DNA from: Candidatus Nitrotoga sp. MKT | GTDB lineage: Bacteria > Pseudomonadota > Gammaproteobacteria > Burkholderiales > Gallionellaceae | Reading direction: 5' to 3' | Assembly: GCA_003402345.1 (NCBI GenBank) | Contig: QFXH01000002.1 | Coordinates: 186,001 to 250,000, forward strand | DNA length: 64,000 nt | Shown: in pieces, positions 17,819 to 27,597 of the stretch | How positions within the stretch are numbered: position 1 is the first letter of the stretch | Layout of the letters: the number at the start of each line of letters is the position of its first letter | Translations under genes and position numbers: made by a program | Notes under the pieces: generated by a model | Told to the model about the DNA's origin: nothing | Database searches by the model: none | Seen by the model: only the letters and a program-made list of their open reading frames with translations

Positions 17819-19624
17819 CTAACGGGAAGCACGCTTACGATCTTGTTCAGTAAGATGACGCTTACGCACACGTATAGACAACGGGGTGATTTCCACCAGC
17901 TCGTCGTCATCAATAAATTCAACAGCGGATTCTAGCGTCATCTGAATTGGCGTGGTCAAGCGCACAGCTTCATCCGTGCCGGAAGAACGTACATTGGTCA
18001 ATTGCTTGCCCTTGATCGGGTTAACCACAAGGTCGTTATCGCGACTATGTATACCAATGACCATGCCTTCATACAATTTATCTCCAGGGCTGACAAACAT
18101 GCGGCCACGATCTTCCAATTTCCACAAGGCATAGGCCACGGCCTCGCCATTGTCTTGAGAAATCAACACTCCATTATGACGACCTGGCATATCAGGCTTG
18201 ACCGGGCCGTAGTCGTCGAATACGTGTGAAATAAGTCCGGTGCCACGTGTCATGGTCATAAAATCACCTTGAAAACCAATCAAACTACGCGCCGGAATAC
18301 GATACTCCAAACGCACGCGCCCCCTTCCATCTGATTGCATGTCCTGCAAATCCCCACGCCGACGACCCAGCTCTTCCATTACCGCACCCTGGTTTGCTTC
18401 TTCAACGTCTACAGAGAGCATTTCATATGGCTCACATTTTTCACCATTAATTTCACGGAACACCACACGTGGTTTAGATACCGCTAATTCAAAGCCTTCC
18501 CGACGCATATTTTCCAACAGAATGGTCAAGTGCAATTCACCACGTCCCGACACCAGGAAAGAATCTGTCTCACCCGTTTCTTCCACGCGCAATGCCACAT
18601 TAACCAACAATTCTTTAGTCAAACGGTCTTTAATCTGGCGGCTAGTAACAAACTTGCCTTCTTGTCCCGCCAAGGGAGAGCTGTTCACTTGGAAGGTCAT
18701 GGTCAACGTAGGCTCATCCACCTTAGGCATAGGCAGAGCTTCTGGCTGATTAATATCGGCCAAGGTAACACCAATACCGATATCTTCGATACCGTTGACT
18801 AGAATAATATCGCCAACACCCGCTTCTTCCATCTGTACCCGCTCTATACCACGGAAGCCCAACACCTGATTGACCCGCGCTTTCTTCGGTGGTTTATCAC
18901 CATTCAGTACCATAACCTCTTGACCAGGCTTAATTCGCCCCCGCGAAACACGCCCAACACCAATGCGTCCGACAAAGCTGGAGTAATCCAGCGCAGAAAT
19001 TTGGAATTGCAGCGGCCCGTCCATATCGCCAACTGGCGCCGGCACATGCTTCAACACAGTATCAAACAACGGACGCATATCCTTGCTGGGATTCGCCAAA
19101 TCCAATGTCGCGAAACCATTCAATGCTGAGGCGTAGACTATCGGAAAATCCATTTGTGCTTCGGTTGCGCCAAGTTTATCGAACAAATCAAAGGTATGAT
19201 CCACTACCCACTCTGGCCGCGCACCGGGACGGTCAATCTTGTTAATCACTACGATAGGACGCAAACCCAGTGCCAGCGCCTTGCGTGTAACAAAGCGGGT
19301 TTGCGGCATTGGGCCTTCCACGGCATCTACCAGCAACAACACGCCATCTACCATCGACAGAACTCGTTCCACCTCACCACCAAAATCGGCGTGTCCTGGT
19401 GTGTCCACGATATTGATATGGACACCTTCATATTCCACTGCGCAGTTTTTTGCCAGAATGGTGATGCCACGTTCTTTCTCAAGATCGTTGCTATCCATTA
19501 CGCGCTCAGCGATATGCTGGTGCGCGGCGAAAGTGGCTGTCTGGGACAGCAGCTTGTCCACCATAGTGGTTTTGCCATGATCAACGTGGGCAATAATGGC
19601 GATATTACGGAGTGCGCGCGACAT
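17819..19624 (-). CDS. typA: Ribosome-associated GTPase TypA/BipA
   Basis: Translational GTPase involved in ribosome assembly and stress or low-temperature adaptation, 601 residues, the usual family length. G1 is AHVDHGKTT (residues 12-20), switch II is [12 protein letters not shown], and G4 is NKIDRPGA. The elongation-factor domains and the BipA-specific C-terminal region follow. It is transcribed alone, with an extended -10 promoter candidate upstream (19656-19664) and a strong terminator downstream. Confidence 0.97.
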   Translation of the reverse strand: MSRALRNIAIIAHVDHGKTTMVDKLLSQTATFAAHQHIAERVMDSNDLEKERGITILAKNCAVEYEGVHINIVDTPGHADFGGEVERVLSMVDGVLLLVDAVEGPMPQTRFVTRKALALGLRPIVVINKIDRPGARPEWVVDHTFDLFDKLGATEAQMDFPIVYASALNGFATLDLANPSKDMRPLFDTVLKHVPAPVGDMDGPLQFQISALDYSSFVGRIGVGRVSRGRIKPGQEVMVLNGDKPPKKARVNQVLGFRGIERVQMEEAGVGDIILVNGIEDIGIGVTLADINQPEALPMPKVDEPTLTMTFQVNSSPLAGQEGKFVTSRQIKDRLTKELLVNVALRVEETGETDSFLVSGRGELHLTILLENMRREGFELAVSKPRVVFREINGEKCEPYEMLSVDVEEANQGAVMEELGRRRGDLQDMQSDGRGRVRLEYRIPARSLIGFQGDFMTMTRGTGLISHVFDDYGPVKPDMPGRHNGVLISQDNGEAVAYALWKLEDRGRMFVSPGDKLYEGMVIGIHSRDNDLVVNPIKGKQLTNVRSSGTDEAVRLTTPIQMTLESAVEFIDDDELVEITPLSIRVRKRHLTEQDRKRASR

Positions 19625-19655
19625 GTTTACTACCTAAGCTAGATAAAGGGCGCGC

Positions 19656-19664
19656 ATTCTAGCA
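19656..19664 (-). promoter_or_regulatory. Extended -10 promoter candidate for typA with GC-rich discriminator
   Basis: On the minus strand TGC-TAGAAT is followed at once by GCGCGCCC, about 30 bases before the typA ATG. This is an extended -10 with a GC-rich discriminator. The -35 region is poor. A half copy of the dispersed element end overlaps its upstream side (19665-19681). Confidence 0.5.
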
Positions 19665-19681
19665 TAAGGTCACTTCTAAAC
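19665..19681 (+). repeat. Degenerate half copy of the dispersed palindromic element end
   Basis: TAAGGTCACTTCTAAAC resembles the left end of the element at 25049 (TAAGGGCGCCTCTAAAA) with several changes. No matching right end is seen nearby. Confidence 0.3.
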
Positions 19682-20007
19682 ATTGGAATTCATTCCAAAC
19701 CCTAATTACAATGGTAAAGTTATTACAGCCTACGTTTCGATTACAACCTATTTTTTAAGTAGCAAAGCTCGTCCAGATATATTTTCTGGCTATCATTGCT
19801 TAAAATGTGTAGAATATATCCTTGCTGCGATATGCGTGCAGCAAAAGCTCATCGTTTTCTGACCTCTGGCGTCTCTGACGCGTCTTGCTTTTACCGGTTA
19901 GCGACGATGTTTTGCGCTGGTAGAGTCTATGATCTCCCTACTAAATTTTAGTGTGTGGCTTTAGCCACGCATGCGCTTTGATTTAATCATTTAATGAAGG
20001 AACAATC
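19682..20007 (+). promoter_or_regulatory. Long leader region upstream of the rhlE-type helicase
   Basis: The gap between typA and the helicase is 383 bases. Near the gene it contains a hairpin GTGTGGCTTTAGCCACGC (about 19953-19970), followed by a Shine-Dalgarno GAAGGA at 19996-20001 before the GTG start. Long structured leaders are known for cold-inducible DEAD-box helicases, so a regulated 5' UTR is possible. No protein frame was found here. Confidence 0.35.
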
Positions 20008-21423
20008 GTGTCTATTGAAAACACAGCTACACCTATTAAAGTTATTACTTTTGCCTCTTTGGGATTAAACCCCTTGATCCTTAATGCCGTGGAAGAATCT
20101 GGCTATACCGTGCCCTCGCCCATTCAGGCCGAAGCCATTCCTGAAGTGATGGCGGGTCACGATCTGATGGCATCCGCCCAGACTGGTACCGGCAAAACTG
20201 CCGCTTTCATACTACCGGCATTACACCGCATCGCCGAACCTGCTGCCGTGCGTAGCAAGGGTCCACGCGTACTGGTACTGACCCCGACGCGCGAGCTGGC
20301 ACAACAGGTTTCAGACGCCGCAACTAAATACGGCAAGAACATGCGCCTGAAAGTAGTGAGTATTCTTGGTGGCATGCCCTACCCGCTACAAAACAAACTG
20401 CTATCCAGCCCAGTAGACATTTTAGTGGCCACTCCGGGGCGTTTAATTGACCACATCGAGCGCGGCCGTATCGATTTCTCACGCCTCGAAATGCTAGTGC
20501 TGGACGAAGCCGACCGCATGCTGGATATGGGTTTCATTGATGACGTGGAGCGCATCGCCGCAGCCACCCCGGCCACGCGCCAAACGCTACTGTTCTCCGC
20601 CACACTGGATGGTGTAATTGGTAACCTGGCAAAACGGTTACTCACGAATCCAAAGCGCATAAGTGTCGCAGCTACACAGGCACGCCACGAAAATATCGAA
20701 CAACGCCTAATGTATGTGGACGACATGGCACATAAGGGCCGTTTGCTGGATCACTTGCTGCGTGATGCAAGCTTGAATCAAGCATTGGTATTCACCGCCA
20801 CGAAACGCGACGCTGATGCTTTGGCTGACCAGCTGCTGTCCCAAGGACATTCTGCTGCCGCGCTACACGGTGACATGAACCAGCGCGAACGTAACCGCAC
20901 ACTGGTTAGCCTGCGCCGTGGCCAAGTGCGCATCTTGGTAGCGACTGACGTAGCAGCACGTGGCATCGATGTTCCAGGTATTTCCCATGTAATCAATTTT
21001 GACCTACCTAAGGCCGCCGAAGACTACGTGCACCGTATTGGCCGCACCGGTCGCGCTGGATCTTCCGGTATTGCAGTATCATTCGCATCCAACCGCGATG
21101 CCGGAAACCTGCAAAAGATCGAACGCTACACCGGACAGAGCATAACCGCCCATATCGTTGCCGGCCTGGAACCCAAATTTAAACCACGTCCACAGCCCTC
21201 CAGCACACGTGGCAAACCCGGCGGATTCGGACGCCACACTTCCCCCGATAGCCGCCATGCTCATACCGATGGCGCTCGACGTGAGGGTCAATCCCACAAT
21301 CGTTTCGGCGCCAATGCACCACGGCGTAATGGCAACACCGGCAACACGAGTCCTGCTGGCCAGGAACGTCGTCCGGCAAGCAACTTCTCGAATGGACGTG
21401 GCTACAACAGTGGCAACCGTTAA
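20008..21423 (+). CDS. rhlE: ATP-dependent DEAD-box RNA helicase, RhlE type
   Basis: RNA helicase of 471 residues acting in RNA turnover and ribosome assembly. Motifs in order: Q motif GYTVPSPIQAEAIP, motif I ASAQTGTGKT, Ia PTRELA, II DEADRMLDMGF, III SAT, V TDVAARGID and VI HRIGRTGRAG. The C-terminal 90 residues are rich in Arg, Gly, Asn and Ser, a likely RNA-binding tail. The start is GTG at 20008, chosen for the Shine-Dalgarno at 19996-20001. Single-gene unit with a strong terminator. Confidence 0.94.
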   Translation: MSIENTATPIKVITFASLGLNPLILNAVEESGYTVPSPIQAEAIPEVMAGHDLMASAQTGTGKTAAFILPALHRIAEPAAVRSKGPRVLVLTPTRELAQQVSDAATKYGKNMRLKVVSILGGMPYPLQNKLLSSPVDILVATPGRLIDHIERGRIDFSRLEMLVLDEADRMLDMGFIDDVERIAAATPATRQTLLFSATLDGVIGNLAKRLLTNPKRISVAATQARHENIEQRLMYVDDMAHKGRLLDHLLRDASLNQALVFTATKRDADALADQLLSQGHSAAALHGDMNQRERNRTLVSLRRGQVRILVATDVAARGIDVPGISHVINFDLPKAAEDYVHRIGRTGRAGSSGIAVSFASNRDAGNLQKIERYTGQSITAHIVAGLEPKFKPRPQPSSTRGKPGGFGRHTSPDSRHAHTDGARREGQSHNRFGANAPRRNGNTGNTSPAGQERRPASNFSNGRGYNSGNR

Positions 21424-21450
21424 GCATTAAACGTTTTTTCGCTAAAAGCA

Positions 21451-21478
21451 AAAAGGCATGCCTAGGCATGCTTTTTTG
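21451..21478 (+). terminator. Rho-independent terminator after rhlE
   Basis: GCATGC-CTAG-GCATGC stem (21456-21471) preceded by an A-run and followed by TTTTTT. It begins about 30 bases after the helicase stop codon. Confidence 0.9.
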
Positions 21479-21718
21479 TTTCTGCTGGTAATCATAATGC
21501 TGGGCCGCCTCTATACACTCAAAGTTCATCCAAATGCCAAGGGCAGAAAGAATTTGTGAGCACCTTCTGCTTGCCTCACTTCCATACTCCAAAGCTAAAA
21601 ATCAAATGGCCTCACTAGGCGGATGGCCCGGATAGCTGTATTTTTAGAGGTATCCTGTTGTGCTGACAGCCGCTATCCACTATGCTTGCCACCGTTTATT
21701 CTTAAAATCTAAGCAATT
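21479..21718. other. Intergenic region with a decayed element end
   Basis: About 240 bases between the rhlE terminator and map. ATTTTTAGAGGTATCC at 21640-21655 resembles the right end of the dispersed element (ATTTTTAGAGGCGCCC). No other feature recognised. The map promoter must lie here. Confidence 0.35.
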
Positions 21719-22507
21719 ATGCCCGTCAGCATCAAAACCCCTCAGGAAATAGAAAAAATGCGCATCGCGGGTCGCTTGGCCAGCGAAGTGCTGGACTACA
21801 TCACACCTTTTATACAAGCCGGCGTTACTACTGGCGAAATTGACCACCTCTGCCATGATTACATGGTGAATATTCAACAATGTATTCCTGCGCCCCTCAA
21901 TTACGCGCCGCCAGGACATGCGCCCTACCCAAAATCCATTTGTACCTCAATCAATCATCAGGTATGCCATGGCGTGCCGGGTGACAAAAAACTCAAGAAC
22001 GGCGACATCCTGAATATTGACGTCACCACCATCAAACAAGCCTATCACGGCGATACCAGCCGCATGTTCCATGTCGGCGAAACCTCCATCCAGGCAAAAC
22101 GGCTGTGCGATACCACTTATGAGGCGATGTGGCGGGGCATCCGCGTAGTCAAACCCGGCGCATATCTGGGCGATATCGGCCATGCCATCCAGAGCTTTGT
22201 CGAAGCGCTGGGCTACAGCGTAGTACGCGAATTCTGCGGCCACGGTATCGGCAGGGGATTTCACGAAGAGCCACAGGTATTGCACTATGGCAAGCCTAAA
22301 AGCGGTTTGAAACTGGAAGCGGGCATGGTTTTCACCATAGAACCGATGATTAACGCAGGCAAAGCTGGCATCACTCAACTCGGTGATGGCTGGACCATCG
22401 TAACCAAGGATCACAGTTTGTCAGCCCAGTGGGAACATACCGTTCTGGTAACCGAATCCGGCTTTGAAGTGCTGACTGTCTCTGCTGGATCTCCCCCTCC
22501 GCCTTAA
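21719..22507 (+). CDS. map: Methionine aminopeptidase type I
   Basis: Removes the initiator methionine from nascent proteins. It has 262 residues. The metal ligands of the pita-bread fold are visible in order: D in NIDVTT, D in HGDTSRMF, H in CGHGIGRGFHEEP, E in TIEPMI and E in QWEHT. The N-terminal SH3-binding extension is absent (type Ia). It is followed after 7 bases by glnD, the same order as in E. coli. Confidence 0.96.
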   Translation: MPVSIKTPQEIEKMRIAGRLASEVLDYITPFIQAGVTTGEIDHLCHDYMVNIQQCIPAPLNYAPPGHAPYPKSICTSINHQVCHGVPGDKKLKNGDILNIDVTTIKQAYHGDTSRMFHVGETSIQAKRLCDTTYEAMWRGIRVVKPGAYLGDIGHAIQSFVEALGYSVVREFCGHGIGRGFHEEPQVLHYGKPKSGLKLEAGMVFTIEPMINAGKAGITQLGDGWTIVTKDHSLSAQWEHTVLVTESGFEVLTVSAGSPPPP

Positions 22508-22514
22508 ATAAGTC

Positions 22515-25052
22515 GTGCAAAGCGCCGCTGAAATCCGCCAGAGCTTGCGTGCTGCACGATTATTCCTGCAACAGGATTATGAACGCCACGCACAAGCAGC
22601 CCGCCTGCTGCGTGCCCATGCCAAGCTGGTGGATGAACACTTACGTGCGGTATGGCAACTCCTCGCCATGCCGTCAAACCTAACGCTCGTAGGCGTAGGC
22701 GGCTATGGGCGTAGCGAGTTATATCCCAAGTCCGACATTGATCTGCTAATCCTGTTGCCGGAGGAACCGGATCCCGCATTGCAACAACATTTGCAGGAAC
22801 TGGTCGGCCTGCTGTGGGACATCGGCCTGGAAGTCGGCCACAGCATCCGTACCGTTGCGCAATGCGTAGAGGAATCGGTCGATATTACGGTACAGACCAA
22901 TCTGTTAGAAGCACGTTTAATTATCGGCGCACCCCAACTGTTTGAGGAAATGGTCAGTACACTGGCACAACACCTTGATCATCGCGCGTTCTACCTTGCC
23001 AAGCAGAACGAGCAACAGCGGCGCCACGCTCGTTTCATCGATGCGGACTACAACCTCGAACCCCACTTGAAAGAAAGCCCCGGTGGCCTGCGCGATTTAC
23101 AGACCGTACTGTGGATTAGCCGCGCCTGCAATTTGGGCGACACCTGGCGCGAACTGGCCAAGGCAGGCATGATTACTGCACCTGAGGCACGCGCCATCGC
23201 GCGTCATGAAGCGCTGCTACAAAACCTGCGTATTCGCCTGCATTATTTGGCCGGGCGGCGTGAAGATCGCCTGCTATTCGATTACCAAACCGAATTGGCG
23301 AAACAAATGCACATCACTGCTACAGGTGTACGCCGTGCCAGCGAACACATGATGCAGCGCTACTACCGCACTAAACAAGCTGTATTACAACTCAATGACG
23401 TGCTATTGCAAAACTTACATACACACCTGTTCCCTGAAGCGAGCACAAACCATCCACTGAATGCCCGCTTCATAACGCGTGATGATTTGCTCGAAGCGCG
23501 TGATGAAGCCCTGTTCGAACGCGAACCATCTGCCATTATGGAAAGTTTCCTGTTACTGGAACAACATCCACGTCTGAGCGGATTTTCTGCCCCCACTTTG
23601 CGCGCTCTGTGGCGGGCACGTCATAAGATAGATGCTGCATTCCGACGCAATGCACACAATCGTGCATTGTTCATGGCTATCCTACGGCAGCCACACGGCC
23701 TTACCCATGCGCTGCGGCGCATGAATCAAAATGACATTCTAGGCCGCTATCTACCTGCGTTTGGTCGCATCGTCGGGCAAATGCAGCATGATCTGTTTCA
23801 TGTTTACACTGTTGACGAACACATCCTAATGGTGGTGCGCAATCTGCGCCGCTTGACTTTAGCAGAACACGCACATGAATATCCCCTATGTAACAAGCTG
23901 ATCAAGGATTTCGCGCGGGTCGAGGTACTATATATCGCCGGGCTGTTCCATGACATCGCCAAGGGCCGCGGCGGCGACCATTCAATACTGGGGTGTGCGG
24001 ACGCTGCGCGCTTCTGCAAACAACACGGGCTGACGCAGGAAGATACCGACCTAGTAGTATGGCTGGTAGGGCATCATCTAACAATGTCCGCCACCGCACA
24101 AAAACAAGATTTGTCCGATCAGGACGTGATCGCGGCCTTTGCTGCAAAAGTAAAAAATGACCGCTACCTAGTAGCGCTGTACTTGCTAACCGTAGCTGAT
24201 ATTCGTGGCACCAGCCCAAAAGTGTGGAATGCCTGGAAGGGCAAGTTACTCGAAGATCTGTTCTGGGCAACGCGCCGCTACATGGTTGACGGCAAAATTG
24301 CCGATCAGGTCGGCGAAATCCGCGCACGCACACTGGAAATACTAAGCTTGTATGCCATTGATCCTGAAGTACATGAAACACTGTGGGCGCAACTAGACCC
24401 AGAGTATTTTCTACGCCACGAACCGCAGGAAATTGCCTGGCACACTCGCCTGTTGGCACATCAAGTCAATAGCGATACAGCTATCGTCAAGACACGTTTA
24501 AGCCCCATCGGGGAAGGCATTCAGTTGATGGTATATAGCCCCGACCAGCCTTATATTTTTGCGCGCATCTGCAATTTTTTCGAACGGTTGAATTACAACA
24601 TCATGGAAGCAAAGATCCACACCACCCAGCACGGTTACGCATTGGACAGCTTTCTGGCAATGGATGCAGGCAGCAGCAAGCCAGCATATCGCGATGTGAT
24701 GAATTACATAGAGTATGAACTGTCACGGGAGATAGCCACCGCCGATGAACCTTCCGTACCAAAATCCGCCAGAATATCCCGCCAGCTTAAACATTTTCCC
24801 ATCGCGCCCGAGGTTAATATAACGTCAGACAATAAAGGCAATTATCTGCTTTCCATCATCGCTGGCGACCGCCCCGGCCTGTTAGCACGGATTGCACATG
24901 TATTGGCACGGCATGGCATAACAATACGTAGTGCCAAGATCAACACTCTGGGCGCGCGCGCCGAGGACACCTTCCATATAGCCAGCGCAGCGCTAATTCA
25001 ACCGCAGACAACTACAACGCTACGCGAAGAACTGTTACGGCAGATTATTTAA
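22515..25052 (+). CDS. glnD: Bifunctional uridylyltransferase/uridylyl-removing enzyme GlnD
   Basis: Nitrogen sensor that uridylylates PII when glutamine is low and deuridylylates it when glutamine is high. It has 845 residues. The nucleotidyltransferase site is VGGYGRSELYPKSDIDLL (about residues 60-77). The HD hydrolase site is FHDIAKGRGGDH (H479, D480). Two C-terminal ACT domains (about 680-760 and 790-845) bind glutamine. The start is GTG. The stop codon TAA lies inside the left terminal repeat of the palindromic element at 25049, so the extreme C-terminus may have been trimmed by that insertion. Confidence 0.95.
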   Translation: MQSAAEIRQSLRAARLFLQQDYERHAQAARLLRAHAKLVDEHLRAVWQLLAMPSNLTLVGVGGYGRSELYPKSDIDLLILLPEEPDPALQQHLQELVGLLWDIGLEVGHSIRTVAQCVEESVDITVQTNLLEARLIIGAPQLFEEMVSTLAQHLDHRAFYLAKQNEQQRRHARFIDADYNLEPHLKESPGGLRDLQTVLWISRACNLGDTWRELAKAGMITAPEARAIARHEALLQNLRIRLHYLAGRREDRLLFDYQTELAKQMHITATGVRRASEHMMQRYYRTKQAVLQLNDVLLQNLHTHLFPEASTNHPLNARFITRDDLLEARDEALFEREPSAIMESFLLLEQHPRLSGFSAPTLRALWRARHKIDAAFRRNAHNRALFMAILRQPHGLTHALRRMNQNDILGRYLPAFGRIVGQMQHDLFHVYTVDEHILMVVRNLRRLTLAEHAHEYPLCNKLIKDFARVEVLYIAGLFHDIAKGRGGDHSILGCADAARFCKQHGLTQEDTDLVVWLVGHHLTMSATAQKQDLSDQDVIAAFAAKVKNDRYLVALYLLTVADIRGTSPKVWNAWKGKLLEDLFWATRRYMVDGKIADQVGEIRARTLEILSLYAIDPEVHETLWAQLDPEYFLRHEPQEIAWHTRLLAHQVNSDTAIVKTRLSPIGEGIQLMVYSPDQPYIFARICNFFERLNYNIMEAKIHTTQHGYALDSFLAMDAGSSKPAYRDVMNYIEYELSREIATADEPSVPKSARISRQLKHFPIAPEVNITSDNKGNYLLSIIAGDRPGLLARIAHVLARHGITIRSAKINTLGARAEDTFHIASAALIQPQTTTTLREELLRQII

Positions 25053-25197
25053 GGGCGCCTCTAAAAATTCAAGTTGCTAAACTAAAACAAGGCACGAGTA
25101 AAAAATTTGAGCGCGGCATATAGTTGATATGTAAGCGATAATTTTTTTGAAAAACGCCGTGTTATGACGAAAATTGAATTTTTAGAGGCGCCCTTAA
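25049..25197. mobile_element. MITE-like palindromic element with 24-bp perfect terminal inverted repeats
   Basis: 149 bases bounded by perfect 24-bp inverted repeats (25049-25072 and 25174-25197) that begin TTAAGGGCGCCTCTAAAA. The inner part is also an imperfect palindrome, centred on CATATagttgATATG near 25120, so the whole element can fold into one long hairpin. It encodes no protein. A diverged copy is at 60001-60185, and solo ends occur at 847, 19665, 21640, 44881 and 62563. It abuts glnD and may act as its transcription terminator. Confidence 0.8.
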
Positions 25198-25310
25198 ATG
25201 CTATCCAGAGAATACGCGGCATCAAGAAAACAGTTGAGAACGGGGCTATGGCGAGTGATCAATCTTTTCCCAACTGCCTTAATCAAAGGCAGGAACTGTT
25301 GTATAGGGCA

Positions 25311-25793
25311 TCATTGGTCAGCACGTGACACGCGGTCATTGTCAACACGAACCCGATCCCCAACTTTTATATCACTGACACTACTTTGAGTGACTGTGTG
25401 AATAGTACCGTTACTCAACCGAACACGGACACGATGCCCCTCCCGGTTTGCAGATTGCATCCGCTTTTCAATTTCGCGACCGGCAACAGCACCTCCGACC
25501 GCACCAGCAACAGTGGCTGCTGCCTGCCCTTTTCCGCTACCAGCTTGATGCCCCAACAGACCACCTACCACTCCCCCAACTAAGAGTCCGGTAATATGGT
25601 TATCATCGTCGGAAGCTTTAATGGCCTCTATATCTTCAACCACGCCATAACCAATAAAACTGGAAGATGATGACGAAGTGGGTAACCCTGAGGACGTACT
25701 GATCGGCGCGGCAGGATTGCTACTGTTGGCACAGCCTCCCAATAACGTCGCAGCTGCCACAGCACTTATTAAAATAATTTGCATCGATTTCAT
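25311..25793 (-). CDS. Glycine-zipper outer-membrane lipoprotein (SlyB/PcpY-like)
   Basis: Protein of 160 residues with a lipoprotein signal peptide (lipobox LGGC, Cys about 21). A Ser-rich linker is followed by a glycine-zipper segment of the 17 kDa surface antigen/SlyB type (residues 68-105, VGGVVGGLLGHQAGSGKG and AGAVGGAVAG). A C-terminal beta domain ends with VKVGDRVRVDN-type residues. Such proteins stabilise the outer membrane under divalent-cation or envelope stress. It is monocistronic by spacing. ATG start. Confidence 0.82.
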   Translation of the reverse strand: MKSMQIILISAVAAATLLGGCANSSNPAAPISTSSGLPTSSSSSSFIGYGVVEDIEAIKASDDDNHITGLLVGGVVGGLLGHQAGSGKGQAAATVAGAVGGAVAGREIEKRMQSANREGHRVRVRLSNGTIHTVTQSSVSDIKVGDRVRVDNDRVSRADQ

Positions 25794-25927
25794 TTAGCGC
25801 CCCTAAGTAAGTCAGCATAGCCACATTTTAAAGGTTGAATTATAAAACTTCAGCAAAAGCCAAACCATCCACTAAATCACAGCAAAAAATTATGCGTGCC
25901 CAAACATGCGCACGAAAAATCACGCTA

Positions 25928-26125
25928 TTACTTTTTATCGCCATTAGCTGTATCTTGAATTTTATCTCCCGCCTTTTCAATTTGCTCTCCTACTTTCTGA
26001 GTAGCTTTGTCAATTTCCTTACCAGCACTCTCAGCGGGACCTTCATGTTTCTGACAACCCAATAACGCCAACATTATGACACCTACCGCTAACGCCGCAG
26101 CAGTGTATTTCTTCAATTCCATCAT
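25928..26125 (-). CDS. Small lipoprotein with amphipathic helix
   Basis: 65 residues: signal peptide with lipobox LLGC (Cys about 24), then a charged helical region of Lys/Glu-rich heptad-like repeats (EIDKATQKVGEQIEKAGDKIQDTA). This composition resembles small stress-induced envelope or LEA-like proteins, but I cannot name a family. The start is one of two adjacent ATG codons at 26122-26125. Confidence 0.62.
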   Translation of the reverse strand: MMELKKYTAAALAVGVIMLALLGCQKHEGPAESAGKEIDKATQKVGEQIEKAGDKIQDTANGDKK

Positions 26126-26224
26126 TTAGTTAAGCTCTCTGAATACACTGCATGTCGGATAAATGATGTATTTTCACATTTATTGTCATTTAGCCATAAA
26201 AACATCGAATCGATAATATATTTG

Positions 26225-26440
26225 CTACTTACTGATCTCGTGACCAATAACTCCCCCAACTGCGGCACCACCAATCGTCCCTGCTGTGCTGCCTCCTGTA
26301 AGTACCGCACCGCCAATTGCGCCTGCCCCAGCACCGATAGCTGTATTTTTACCCTGCGTTGACATGCCGGAGCATCCACCTAAGCCCAAAAACATAACTG
26401 TGATTAATGTGCTTACTGCAACTTTATGTATCGTTTTCAT
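26225..26440 (-). CDS. OsmB-like glycine-zipper lipoprotein
   Basis: 71 residues with lipobox LGGC (Cys 23), followed by a glycine-zipper domain (AIGAGAGAIGGAVLTGG and AAVGGVIGHEI). Size and layout match OsmB, an osmotically and stationary-phase induced outer-membrane lipoprotein. It lies in a run of small envelope genes on the same strand, each with its own gap of 80-200 bases, so separate promoters are likely. Confidence 0.75.
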   Translation of the reverse strand: MKTIHKVAVSTLITVMFLGLGGCSGMSTQGKNTAIGAGAGAIGGAVLTGGSTAGTIGGAAVGGVIGHEISK

Positions 26441-26456
26441 GTTAGTTCCTTTTTAG

Positions 26457-26678
26457 TTATATAAAATTAATCATAGCCACGAAATTTAAGCCTAACCATT
26501 TTTCATAATGAATTTTAGCCACAGCCAAACATTTACTACTAATATCCCATGTTAAAGCATCACATTTTTCTTTAGCTATTTGGTAATCTACATCATCAAA
26601 TTCCCACTGGCTTTCCGACGCAATCCTTTCATACTTCCAAACTCTGTTCAGTACGCTAACGAACATACTGACTGGCAC
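26457..26678 (-). CDS. Hypothetical protein of about 70 residues, weakly supported
   Basis: Open frame starting with GTG at 26678 or ATG at 26666, with no clear Shine-Dalgarno sequence. Composition is protein-like (WEFDDVDYQIAKEKCDALTWD), with two cysteines and no signal peptide. It lies between the M48 peptidase and the OsmB-like gene on the same strand. No family recognised; it could be spurious. Confidence 0.3.
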   Translation of the reverse strand: MPVSMFVSVLNRVWKYERIASESQWEFDDVDYQIAKEKCDALTWDISSKCLAVAKIHYEKWLGLNFVAMINFI

Positions 26679-26694
26679 TCAAATTATTTTTGAG

Positions 26695-27510
26695 TTATTT
26701 ACGCGCAGTTTCGTACAGTGGCATGACGGTTGGCAGCAACTTTTCAATCTGTCGAATACGAGTTGTATCAGCTGGATGACTGCTCAATAATTCAGGTGAG
26801 CGCTGGCCGTTTTTGCCATTCATCATTTTCTGCCACAATGAAACCCCTGCGCGTGGGTCGTAACCTGCCCGAGCACTTAACTCCAAGCCAATTTGATCAG
26901 CCTCAGTCTCGTCAGCACGGCTAAATTTGGTTGCGACCAATGCCTGATAAGCAGAACCAACCAGATCTGCCGCCCCCCCGCCTAAACCTAACAATGCCAC
27001 ACCAACATTAATTGTAGTATTGGCAACCATTGCCTGGGACACCTGTTCGCGGGAATGCTCGCGCAAAGCGTGGGCAACCTCATGCCCCAATACAATTGCA
27101 ATTTCATCATCGGTTAGCTTTAACTCATTGATCAACCCGGAATAAAACATTATTTTACCGCCAGGCATACAGAATGCGTTAAGCTGTTTGTCGCTAATTA
27201 TGTTGGTTTCCCACTTCCAATTTGGCGCATCAGAACGAAATGTTGCAGTATGTGGTTTGATGCGATTAGTAATTGCAAATAACCGTTCCAACATCGCACG
27301 ATCTTGATTAAGCGCCCCTTTTTGTTCTGCTTCTGCCTTCAGCTTGTTATAGCTTTGTTCGGCGACTTGCTCCAGCTGTTGTGAAGAAACAAGCATAAGC
27401 TGGGAGCCTTTTATGCCGACTGCACCGCCAGAAGTCGTGGTTTTACATCCGCCAAATGCAGCCAATGACAAACTGATAAATACTGCCGAATAAATCCTAT
27501 TATTAAACAT
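26695..27510 (-). CDS. M48-family metalloprotease lipoprotein (LoiP/YcaL-like)
   Basis: Zinc endopeptidase of the envelope, 271 residues. Lipobox FGGC (Cys 22) marks a lipoprotein. The zinc site HEVAHA lies around residues 143-148 and the third ligand is E in DETEADQIG about 55 residues later. E. coli LoiP and YcaL are outer-membrane lipoprotein proteases of this type, linked to quality control of outer-membrane proteins and to osmotic stress. Good Shine-Dalgarno (AAAGGAAAG) before the ATG. Confidence 0.88.
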   Translation of the reverse strand: MFNNRIYSAVFISLSLAAFGGCKTTTSGGAVGIKGSQLMLVSSQQLEQVAEQSYNKLKAEAEQKGALNQDRAMLERLFAITNRIKPHTATFRSDAPNWKWETNIISDKQLNAFCMPGGKIMFYSGLINELKLTDDEIAIVLGHEVAHALREHSREQVSQAMVANTTINVGVALLGLGGGAADLVGSAYQALVATKFSRADETEADQIGLELSARAGYDPRAGVSLWQKMMNGKNGQRSPELLSSHPADTTRIRQIEKLLPTVMPLYETARK

Positions 27511-27597
27511 ACTTTCCTTTACGACTCTTGCTTGTCTACCATAATGTTTTGCATCATGACGAACTGCCGAACCGTTCCATACAAAAACTCAGAAGAA

